Shown: positions 58,501-64,000 of the stretch, piece by piece
Layout: every line of letters begins with the position of its first letter
How positions within the stretch are numbered: the first letter of the stretch is position 1
NCBI RefSeq assembly: GCF_051954455.1
Contig: NZ_JBQCHS010000001.1
Span: 50,692-114,691, forward strand
DNA length: 64,000 nt
Direction: 5' to 3'
Origin: Pseudolysinimonas sp051954455
Lineage (GTDB): Bacteria > Actinomycetota > Actinomycetes > Actinomycetales > Microbacteriaceae
Notes under the pieces: generated by a model
The model's input: only the letters and a program-made list of their open reading frames with translations
What the model was told of the DNA's origin: nothing
Databases searched by the model: none
Position numbers and translations under genes: made by a program

Positions 58501-58538
58501 TATCTTGATATCAAGATATTTCCTGCGGGCGGTAGGCT
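58501..58538 (+). promoter_or_regulatory. icd promoter with a perfect 18-bp palindrome
   Basis: TATCTTGATATCAAGATA (58501-58518) is a perfect palindrome, followed by a likely -10 TAGGCT (58533-58538). It overlaps the -35 region, as expected for a repressor site. The CTTGATATCAAG core resembles operators of MarR/PecS-TamR-type regulators as I recall them; related sites precede sucC. Confidence 0.75.
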
Positions 58539-58566
58539 GCCGTGGGCACTGAGGAGGAGCACCTAC

Positions 58567-59784
58567 ATGGTCGAGAAGATCAAGGTCGAGGGCACGGTCG
58601 TCGAGCTCGACGGCGACGAGATGACCCGCATCATCTGGCAGTTCATCAAGGAGCGGCTGATCCACCCGTACCTCGACGTGAACCTCGAGTACTACGACCT
58701 CGGGATCGAGCACCGCGACGCGACCGACGACCAGGTCACCATCGACGCGGCCAACGCGATCCTCAAGCACGGCGTCGGCGTCAAGTGCGCGACCATCACC
58801 CCCGACGAGGCGCGCGTCGCCGAGTTCGGCCTCAAGAAGATGTGGAAGTCGCCGAACGGCACCATCCGCAACATCCTCGGCGGCGTCATCTTCCGCGAGC
58901 CCATCGTCATCTCCAACATCCCGCGGCTCGTGCCGGGCTGGAACAAGCCGATCATCATCGGCCGCCACGCCTTCGGCGACCAGTACCGCGCGACGGACTT
59001 CGTCTTCGAGGGTGCGGGGACGCTGACCATGAGCTTCCAGCCGGCGGGCGGCGGCGAGGCGCAGAGCTTCGAGGTCTACCAGGCGCCGGCCGGCGGCGTC
59101 GCCATGGCGATGTACAACCAGGATGCCTCGATCCGCGACTTCGCCCGCGCCAGCTTCAACTACGGCCTCGACCGCGGCTACCCGGTGTACCTCTCGACCA
59201 AGAACACGATCCTCAAGGCGTACGACGGGCGTTTCAAGGACCTCTTCCAGGAGGTCTTCGACACCGAGTACAAGGACAAGTTCGAGGCCGCCGGCATCAC
59301 CTACGAGCACCGGCTCATCGACGACATGGTCGCGAGCTCGCTCAAGTGGGAGGGCGGCTACGTCTGGGCGTGCAAGAACTACGACGGCGACGTGCAGTCG
59401 GACACCGTGGCCCAGGGCTTCGGATCGCTCGGCCTCATGACCTCCGTGCTCACCACCCCCGACGGCAAGGTCGTCGAGGCGGAGGCCGCGCATGGCACCG
59501 TCACCCGGCACTACCGCCTGCACCAGCAGGGCAAGCCGACCTCGACGAACCCGATCGCCTCGATCTACGCCTGGACGCGCGGTCTCGCGCACCGCGGCAA
59601 GCTCGACGACAACCAGGCGCTCGTCGACTTCTCGGAGACGCTCGAGCGTGTCGTCATCGAGACCGTCGAGGGCGGCGCCATGACGAAGGACCTCGCGCTG
59701 CTGATCTCGAAGGACCAGCCGTTCCAGTCGACCGAGGAGTTCCTCGCGACGATCGACGAGAACCTGCAGAAGGCGCTCGCCTGA
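58567..59784 (+). CDS. icd: NADP-dependent isocitrate dehydrogenase, homodimeric type
   Basis: A 405-residue enzyme. VELDGDEMTRIIWQFIKERLIHPYLD is the eukaryote-like (subfamily II) N-terminus; SPNGTIRNILGG binds isocitrate and AEAAHGTVTRHYR the coenzyme. The GAGGAGGAGC ribosome site precedes the ATG. Oxidative decarboxylation of isocitrate to 2-oxoglutarate. Shares a likely operator family with sucCD. Confidence 0.96.
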   Translation: MVEKIKVEGTVVELDGDEMTRIIWQFIKERLIHPYLDVNLEYYDLGIEHRDATDDQVTIDAANAILKHGVGVKCATITPDEARVAEFGLKKMWKSPNGTIRNILGGVIFREPIVISNIPRLVPGWNKPIIIGRHAFGDQYRATDFVFEGAGTLTMSFQPAGGGEAQSFEVYQAPAGGVAMAMYNQDASIRDFARASFNYGLDRGYPVYLSTKNTILKAYDGRFKDLFQEVFDTEYKDKFEAAGITYEHRLIDDMVASSLKWEGGYVWACKNYDGDVQSDTVAQGFGSLGLMTSVLTTPDGKVVEAEAAHGTVTRHYRLHQQGKPTSTNPIASIYAWTRGLAHRGKLDDNQALVDFSETLERVVIETVEGGAMTKDLALLISKDQPFQSTEEFLATIDENLQKALA

Positions 59785-59799
59785 CATCACGCATCGCCT

Positions 59800-59832
59800 G
59801 AAGGGCCCGGACGCGACGCGACCGGGCCCTTC
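59800..59832. terminator. Bidirectional terminator between icd and YdeI-like gene
   Basis: Perfect 11-bp stem GAAGGGCCCGG / CCGGGCCCTTC with an 11-base loop, placed between two convergent genes. Confidence 0.85.
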
Positions 59833-59837
59833 CGGCG

Positions 59838-60413
59838 TCAGGGGTAGATGCGCTCGCCGCGGGCGAGCATCGCGATGAACTCCGCGATCTTGCGCGCCCG
59901 CGTCTCGGCCCGCGTGACGGCCCCGATGCGGAAGAGGATCGCGAAGCGGTTCTGCGCGTCGAGCGTCGCCCAGGCGGCGGCCGCGGCCGGCTCCGCGTCG
60001 AGCGCCGCCCGCAGGTCGTCGGGGGCGACAGCGCCCTTCTGGCGGTAGGCGGCATCCCAGCGCCCGTCGGCCTTCGCCCGCTCGATCTCGGCGAACCCGC
60101 CCGGCCGCATCCGGCCCTCCCCGATGAGGCGCTCGGCGTGCGCGACGTTGATCTGCGACCACGGGCTGCGAGCGCGCCGCGGGGTGAACGCCTGGGCCAT
60201 GAAGTCGTCATCGTGGCGCCCGGTCTGGCCGTCGATCCAGCCGTGGCAGAGCGCGACGTCGAGCGCCTCGGCGTAGCGGATGCCGGGCACCGTCGCGGCC
60301 TTCTTGAGCAGTAGGAGCCGCACCCCGCCGTCCGGCGGGTCGGCGCGCAGGAAGCGGTCCCACTCCGCCGGATCGGTGAAGTGCAACAGCGGCTTGTCGG
60401 CGTACGCGACCAT
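59838..60413 (-). CDS. YdeI/OmpD-associated family protein
   Basis: A 191-residue protein. It begins VAYADKPLLHFTDPAEWDRFL; YAEALDVALCHGWIDGQ and FTPRRARSPWSQINVAHAERLI are characteristic of the YdeI family, and RAETRARKIAEFIAMLARGERIYP the C-terminus. In Bacillus YdeI-like proteins are linked to antimicrobial peptide or stress response, but the mechanism is unknown. The M at 60413 gives the typical family start. Confidence 0.85.
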   Translation of the reverse strand: MVAYADKPLLHFTDPAEWDRFLRADPPDGGVRLLLLKKAATVPGIRYAEALDVALCHGWIDGQTGRHDDDFMAQAFTPRRARSPWSQINVAHAERLIGEGRMRPGGFAEIERAKADGRWDAAYRQKGAVAPDDLRAALDAEPAAAAAWATLDAQNRFAILFRIGAVTRAETRARKIAEFIAMLARGERIYP

Positions 60414-60443
60414 GCCGGGGAGGCTACCCCGCACATACGACGC

Positions 60444-60495
60444 GCGGTCACCCGCGCACGGTCGGCGCGATCGCGCACCGTGCGCGGGTGACCGC
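60444..60495. repeat. Perfect 19-bp inverted repeat
   Basis: GCGGTCACCCGCGCACGGT (60444-60462) and its exact reverse complement (60477-60495) with a 14-base loop. Lies downstream of the hsp20 stop and upstream of the YdeI-like start, both on the minus strand. Could be the hsp20 terminator, though unusually long and without a T-run. Confidence 0.8.
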
Positions 60496-60510
60496 TCGAG
60501 GTGGAAGGGG

Positions 60511-60957
60511 TTACGCGGCCGGGGTGGACTCCACCGCGGGGGCATCGGACGCCGCCGGGGTCGAGGTCTGGACCTCGATCTTGCGCGGCTTCGCCTTCTC
60601 GGCGACTGGGATGACGACGCTCAGCACGCCGTTCTCGTACGAGGCGGAGATCCCGCTCGTCTCGATGCCCTGGCCGAGGGTGAACTGGCGCAGGAACGAA
60701 CCGGCGCTGCGCTCGCGCGCGATCCACTTCACGCCGTCCTGGCTGCGCGGCGTGCGCTCGGCGCGGATCGTGAGCAGCTGACCGTCGACGTCGATGTCGA
60801 CCGAACCCGGGTCGATGCCCGGCAGGTCGGCGTTCAGGACGTAGTGGTCGCCGTCGCGGTAGAGGTCCATCGGCATCTGCCGCGGGCCCTGGCGCTGGTC
60901 GAGCAGCTGCCCGGCGACGCGGTCGATCGCCTCGAAGGGGTCGAAGTACATGGCCAT
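60511..60957 (-). CDS. hsp20: Hsp20/alpha-crystallin small heat-shock protein
   Basis: A 148-residue small heat-shock protein. MAMYFDPFEAIDRVAGQLL is the N-terminal arm. The alpha-crystallin domain spans ~35-125 (DHYVLNADLPGIDPGSVDIDVDGQLLTI ... YENGVLSVVIPVAEKAKPRKIEV), with an IEV-type C-terminal extension. ATG 60957 is chosen because GGAGA lies 5 bases upstream on the minus strand; a TTG at 60969 would also be in frame. CIRCE and a HAIR-like site precede it. Confidence 0.94.
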   Translation of the reverse strand: MAMYFDPFEAIDRVAGQLLDQRQGPRQMPMDLYRDGDHYVLNADLPGIDPGSVDIDVDGQLLTIRAERTPRSQDGVKWIARERSAGSFLRQFTLGQGIETSGISASYENGVLSVVIPVAEKAKPRKIEVQTSTPAASDAPAVESTPAA

Positions 60958-60977
60958 GAGAGTCTCCAATCGTGAGA

Positions 60978-60998
60978 TCTGAGTCCCTGCGACTCAAC
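60978..60998. promoter_or_regulatory. HAIR-like site (HspR operator) before hsp20
   Basis: TCTGAGT-N7-ACTCAAC, compared with the HspR consensus CTTGAGT-N7-ACTCAAG: TGAGT and ACTCAA are conserved with exact 7-base spacing. It lies between the predicted hsp20 transcription start and the start codon. Confidence 0.65.
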
Positions 60999-61006
60999 TT
61001 ACCCAT

Positions 61007-61036
61007 AAGTTAGCACTCGACCACGGAGAGTGCCAA
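61007..61036 (-). promoter_or_regulatory. hsp20 promoter overlapped by CIRCE
   Basis: On the minus strand the -35 TTGGCA (61031-61036), an 18-base spacer and -10 TAACTT (61007-61012) form a good promoter. CIRCE TTAGCACTC-N9-GAGTGCCAA (61010-61036, plus strand) covers both elements. Consensus apart from C for T in the right arm. Confidence 0.85.
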
Positions 61037-61066
61037 CGACTGATGTGCGCCCTGGGCGAACCGGTA

Positions 61067-61158
61067 ACGAATGACGGAGACATCATGAGGAACAACGGCT
61101 CGCAGGCCGGGATCCCGGTGCCGAGAGGGTGGTGTGTCGGGAGATCTCCGTCATTCGT
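61067..61158. repeat. Palindromic element, copy 4 (92 bp)
   Basis: ACGAATGACGGAGA (61067-61080) and TCTCCGTCATTCGT (61145-61158) are exact reverse complements. The cores are separated by 68 bases, and the inner part contains the 12-base palindrome CCGGGATCCCGG. Located between TetR and hsp20. Confidence 0.9.
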
Positions 61159-61228
61159 CACGGAGTGCGCGGCGGGGTTGCGCGCGGCGGAGTGCCGGGC
61201 GGGTTGGCCGGGCAACCGGACCGGCGGG

Positions 61229-61828
61229 TCAGCGGTGGATCGGCGCGACCGCGTCGGCCGTCGCCTGCGCCGTGCGCATGAGCAGCTCGACGATCTCGTC
61301 GCCCGGGATGTCGCTGCCGATGCCGGCGTCGACGAGCTCCTGCTCGGCCATCGCGACCCACGCGCGCAGACCGATCCGGAGGGCGGGGGAGTCGCGCTCG
61401 CCGAGCTCGAGGAAGACCGACACCGCGCGCTCGGCCTGGGCCTGCCGCGCCTCGTCGACGAGCTCACGCACCTGCAGGGAGCCGCTCGCCGCGCCGCGGA
61501 CCAGCGAGTAGAAGGTCGCCGGATGCTCCCGCACGAAGGCGACCACGCGGTCCAGGGTGTCGCGCAGCCGGTCGAGCGGCGGCAGCTCCGGCCGGAGCTC
61601 GGTCGCACGCAGCATGCTGTCGCGCGCGGTGCCGACGATCGCGTGGTGGAGGCCCTGCTTGGACCCGAAGTAGTGGAACACCAGCGCGCGCGAGACCCCT
61701 GCCCGCTGGCCGAGCAGCTCGATGGTCACGTCCTCCAGCGGGGAGTCGGCGAGAGCGGCCACGCCCAGGGCGACGAGTTGCGCCCGACGCTCGTCCGGCG
61801 TCAGCCGCGTGCGTCGTTCGTCGCCCAT
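61229..61828 (-). CDS. TetR-family transcriptional regulator
   Basis: A 199-residue regulator. The N-terminal HTH reads DERRAQLVALGVAALADSPLEDVTIELLGQRAGVSRALVFHYFGSKQGLHHAI (in parts), with TetR helix 3 GVSRALVFHYFGSK. The C-terminal ligand domain ends VELLMRTAQATADAVAP. ATG 61828; a 21-bp palindrome lies between it and the divergent DUF6230 gene, which it probably controls. Confidence 0.9.
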   Translation of the reverse strand: MGDERRTRLTPDERRAQLVALGVAALADSPLEDVTIELLGQRAGVSRALVFHYFGSKQGLHHAIVGTARDSMLRATELRPELPPLDRLRDTLDRVVAFVREHPATFYSLVRGAASGSLQVRELVDEARQAQAERAVSVFLELGERDSPALRIGLRAWVAMAEQELVDAGIGSDIPGDEIVELLMRTAQATADAVAPIHR

Positions 61829-61846
61829 GACTCCTCACGATGCCAC

Positions 61847-61877
61847 CTATTGACAGCCTGTCAATAGCGAGTAGTCT
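61847..61877 (+). promoter_or_regulatory. TetR operator and promoter of the DUF6230 operon
   Basis: Palindrome CTATTGACAG-C-CTGTCAATAG (61847-61867). It contains the -35 TTGACA (61850-61855); a -10 TAGTCT follows at 61872-61877 after a 16-base spacer. A bound repressor would block this promoter. Confidence 0.85.
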
Positions 61878-61931
61878 CCCGAGTGGACGTCACAACCGAA
61901 CACAGAGCTGGGCTGAGATCGAAGAGGATCG

Positions 61932-62528
61932 ATGAAGCTCAAGAAGGTCACGGGTTCCCACGTCGGCCGCATTCTCCTGGCCGCCGTGCCGGTCGCCGTC
62001 GCGATCGCGGTCGTCGGCGGAGGAGTCGCGCAAGGCGCCGTCCCGGTGTCGATGTCCATCTCCGGCAGCCAGTTCAAGATCTCGGCCACGTCGCTCGACG
62101 GCACGAGCTTCTCGCAGTACGCGGGCGAGGCGAAGGACACCGCCGGCAAGGAGCACGCCGTCGCGATCGCGAACATCGGGCAGGCGAAGCTCGCCGACCT
62201 CTGCCAGTCGGTGGTCACCGACACCCCGCTCGGCAAGGTCAGCGCGATCATCACCGCGGGCGGCAACGGCAAGCCCGCCGAGGCCACCGACCTCCAGATC
62301 GGCATGACCGACCTGAAGGGCGACACGAGCTTCACCAACGTCCGCATCGGCGTCGACGCGTCGACGGTGCAGACCAAGGCGAAGGGGGCCGTCGGCGACT
62401 TCGCCCAGGACTCCGACTCGCTGCACATCGACAACCTCCAGCAGACCTCGTGGTCGACCACGGCCGCGGTCTTCACCCTCAACGGGATGCATCTCGCCGT
62501 GGACACCACCGGCAAGGAGTGCTTCTAG
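61932..62528 (+). CDS. DUF6230-family secreted protein
   Basis: A 198-residue protein with an N-terminal signal/anchor (RILLAAVPVAVAIAVVGGGVAQGAVP) and a beta-rich domain: VPVSMSISGSQFKISATSLDG ... LCQSVVTDTPLGKV ... LQIGMTDLKGDTSFTNVRIG, ending in TGKECF with two Cys in total (LCQS and KECF) that may pair. Streptomyces relatives are often mislabelled cholesterol esterase. Always found with a DUF6114 gene in the genomes I recall. Function unknown. Confidence 0.8.
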   Translation: MKLKKVTGSHVGRILLAAVPVAVAIAVVGGGVAQGAVPVSMSISGSQFKISATSLDGTSFSQYAGEAKDTAGKEHAVAIANIGQAKLADLCQSVVTDTPLGKVSAIITAGGNGKPAEATDLQIGMTDLKGDTSFTNVRIGVDASTVQTKAKGAVGDFAQDSDSLHIDNLQQTSWSTTAAVFTLNGMHLAVDTTGKECF

Positions 62529-62533
62529 ACGCC

Positions 62534-63139
62534 ATGACCGCGATCCAGATGAACCACCCGGGAGGGACCGTGCACGGCTTCACCGCCTGGCGCCGACGCC
62601 GTCCGCTCGTCGGCGGCATCCTGCTGGTGCTGTCGGGCGTCGAGATGTTCTTCTCGGGGCAGCTCGACCTCGGCAACATCAAGATCCAGATGGGCTTCGA
62701 GGGATTCCAGGCGACCGTGATCCCGGCGCTCCTGGCCCTGCTCGGCGTGCTCGTGATCGTCATGCCCGCGCAGCGCATGTTCTTCGGGATCTTCGCGCTG
62801 ATCCTCGCGGTGTACTCGCTCGTCGGGGTCAACGTGGGCGGGTTCGTGCTCGGGATGCTGCTCGGCGCCGTCGGCGGCGTGATCGTCGTCGCGTGGCGGC
62901 CGAAAGAAGCCGCGGAGGGCAGCACGGTGGCCGAGCCGGCGGCGGCCGCGGAGCCCCGGGCGGCCGACGCGGAGCCCGTCGCGCCGCAGCGCGCCCGGGC
63001 CGACCACGGCGGCGTGGTCCACGCGGAGTTCGTCGATTACGTCGCGCTCCGCGCGCGGGCCGACGCGAAGCACCGGACCGGTGGCGGCGCCACGACGACC
63101 CCCGCGGAGCCGCGCCCTTTCGCCCGAAGCCGGTCCTGA
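62534..63139 (+). CDS. DUF6114-family membrane protein
   Basis: A 201-residue protein. RRRPLVGGILLVLSGVEMFFSGQLDLGNIKIQMGFEGF is the start of the family domain, followed by three or four membrane segments (to ~118) and a Pro/Ala-rich cytoplasmic tail. It starts 5 bases after the DUF6230 stop. Function unknown; paired with DUF6230 in actinobacteria. Confidence 0.8.
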   Translation: MTAIQMNHPGGTVHGFTAWRRRRPLVGGILLVLSGVEMFFSGQLDLGNIKIQMGFEGFQATVIPALLALLGVLVIVMPAQRMFFGIFALILAVYSLVGVNVGGFVLGMLLGAVGGVIVVAWRPKEAAEGSTVAEPAAAAEPRAADAEPVAPQRARADHGGVVHAEFVDYVALRARADAKHRTGGGATTTPAEPRPFARSRS

Positions 63140-63165
63140 CCGGCACCCGTCAGCACCGGCCGCGG

Positions 63166-63903
63166 GTGAACCGCACGCTCGCCCTGCTGCTCGCCGTCGC
63201 GGCGCTCGTGTCGATCGGTGCGGCGCGCGCCCCGGAGGCGCCGAGCGGCTGCATCCTGTTCCTCATCTGCATGCCGGGCGGTTCGACGCCGAGCCCGTCC
63301 CCGAGCGGCGGCGGATCGGGCGGATCGGGCGGTGGCACCGGGTCGGGATCCGGAGCCGGCTCCGGCGGCGGGCTCGGCGGTCTCGTCGGCGGCCTGACCG
63401 GGCAGGGCCAGGGCGGCACGAAGGACAACGCCGGCGGCATCCCCGCGGTCCCGCTCGTCGCGACGCCCGACGACAGCATGACGTTCACGCTTCCGGCGTC
63501 GCAGCTCGGCGGCTCGTCGATCTCGTTCGGGGGCATCCCGATCGTCTCGCTCGTGACCGTGCACCTGGCCGACGGGTCGCGCACGACCGTCATCAAGCTC
63601 CAGGCCGACAGCATCACGATCGACGACTTCGTGCTCGACGTGAAGAAGACGCCGGGAGGCGACGCCGGCGTCACGACCTCGAAGCAGATGGTGCTGAGCG
63701 GCCACGTCTCGGCCTACGTCGACTCCGTGACCGCGACGCTGCCCGGCGGCGGCCCGCTCACGCTCGGTGCGGCGACGCCGCCCACCGGGAGCGAGCTGCC
63801 CTCGAGCACGCTGCTCGGCGTGCACCTCGGCCTCGTCGGGGTCATCTCCGATCGGATGACCATGACGCCCTCCCACCTGAACGTGGTGCCCGGCACGGGC
63901 TGA
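63166..63903 (+). CDS. Hypothetical secreted protein, third gene of the DUF6230 operon
   Basis: A 245-residue protein. A signal peptide (VNRTLALLLAVAALVSIGAARA) is followed by GCILFLICMPGG, a Ser/Gly-rich linker (~40-75) and a beta-rich C-terminal domain with DSMTFTLPASQLGGSSISFGGIPIVSLVTV and TTSKQMVLSGHVSAYVDSV. GTG 63166 lies 26 bases after the DUF6114 stop. Its C-terminal domain may resemble the DUF6230 domain (repeated short beta strands). No family recognised. Confidence 0.65.
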   Translation: MNRTLALLLAVAALVSIGAARAPEAPSGCILFLICMPGGSTPSPSPSGGGSGGSGGGTGSGSGAGSGGGLGGLVGGLTGQGQGGTKDNAGGIPAVPLVATPDDSMTFTLPASQLGGSSISFGGIPIVSLVTVHLADGSRTTVIKLQADSITIDDFVLDVKKTPGGDAGVTTSKQMVLSGHVSAYVDSVTATLPGGGPLTLGAATPPTGSELPSSTLLGVHLGLVGVISDRMTMTPSHLNVVPGTG

Positions 63904-63904
63904 C

Positions 63905-63921
63905 CCGCCGCCTCTCGGCGG
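63905..63921 (+). terminator. Short hairpin after the DUF6230 operon
   Basis: 6-bp stem CCGCCG-cctct-CGGCGG one base after the stop region, possibly a terminator. Confidence 0.45.
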
Positions 63922-63925
63922 TCGC

Positions 63926-64000
63926 GGGGGGGGGGCCCCGCGGGGGGCCCGCGGGCCCCGCCCCCCCGCGGTGGGGCCCGGGAGCGCGGCGCCGCGCCCC
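63926..64000. other. Low-complexity G/C tail, probable contig-end artefact
   Basis: Runs of G and C (ten G in a row, seven C in a row, repeated GGGGCCC) with no open frame, unlike the rest of the window. Typical of low-quality sequence at a contig end. Confidence 0.6.

Noticed and set aside
1..64000. tRNA or rRNA genes
   Set aside because: No cloverleaf with T-loop GTTCGA-type signature or rRNA stretch was noticed in the intergenic spaces, which are all short and otherwise explained.

Overview
The window is a very GC-rich chromosomal segment of an actinobacterium. Family-level features (solitary groES under CIRCE, LigC/Prim-PolC pair, perM-purN-purH, GuaB3, F420-type DDN-like oxidoreductase, TsaEBD/RimI cluster, DUF6230-DUF6114 cassette, many leaderless starts) point to the Microbacteriaceae or a close relative. 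Genus cannot be set from the sequence alone. Almost every base is coding; no rRNA, tRNA, CRISPR, prophage or insertion sequence was seen. The left edge cuts a gene, and the last ~75 bases look like damaged sequence at a contig end.

Layout. 1-2600: LigC-type ligase facing a Prim-PolC-type polymerase, then truA. 2720-5525: rplM-rpsI-glmM and a DDN-like oxidoreductase. 5582-7173: SGNH hydrolase converging on coaA. 7250-13166: a long tightly coupled run glmS-acpS-alr-tsaE-tsaB-rimI-tsaD (wall precursor supply and tRNA t6A synthesis). 13209-14680: three small DUF4190-type membrane proteins behind look-alike promoters. 14729-17284: THUMP-like methyltransferase, groES with CIRCE, and a RarD/EamA transporter with no normal start codon. 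17336-29171: purine supply genes guaB, guaB3 and guaA interleaved with an ABC-F protein, two lipoproteins, a KhtTU-like cation/proton antiporter, SURF1 and DUF3817. 29175-34943: a LacI-controlled MHS transporter-sulfatase-GH2 operon, probably for a sulfated glycoside. 34940-42696: Bax inhibitor-1 protein, two membrane proteins, a GDPD, an AbiEi/DUF559 protein, PcrA/UvrD helicase and an MFS transporter. 42785-46935: PadR, small proteins, sucCD. 47012-52415: TAP-like hydrolase, PerM, purN and a ZTP riboswitch-controlled purH. 52435-56323: a heterodimeric ABC exporter with an upstream leader peptide. 56446-60957: VOC protein, SDR, alkyltransferase-like protein, GNAT, icd, YdeI-like protein, Hsp20. 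61229-63903: TetR and a DUF6230-DUF6114-secreted protein operon.

The most unusual signal is a family of four intergenic palindromes (near 37.8, 38.9, 50.6 and 61.1 kb). Each has two copies of the core ACGAATGACGGA (ACACATGACGGA in one) facing one another, separated by 67 or 68 bases of unrelated sequence. Two of the four bracket the AbiEi/DUF559 endonuclease-like gene. A second palindromic family (TCTCGATACGCCGC...CTACTCGACC) is present as four units; in two places its outer edge sits exactly where the -35 element of the next gene should be.

Regulation that can be read directly: ZTP riboswitch before purH; CIRCE before groES and hsp20, with a HAIR-like site added at hsp20; an 18-base palindrome before icd with two related sites before sucC; palindromic operators beside the LacI, PadR and TetR genes; and a -10 box 6-7 bases before the start codon at sixteen genes, implying leaderless mRNAs.
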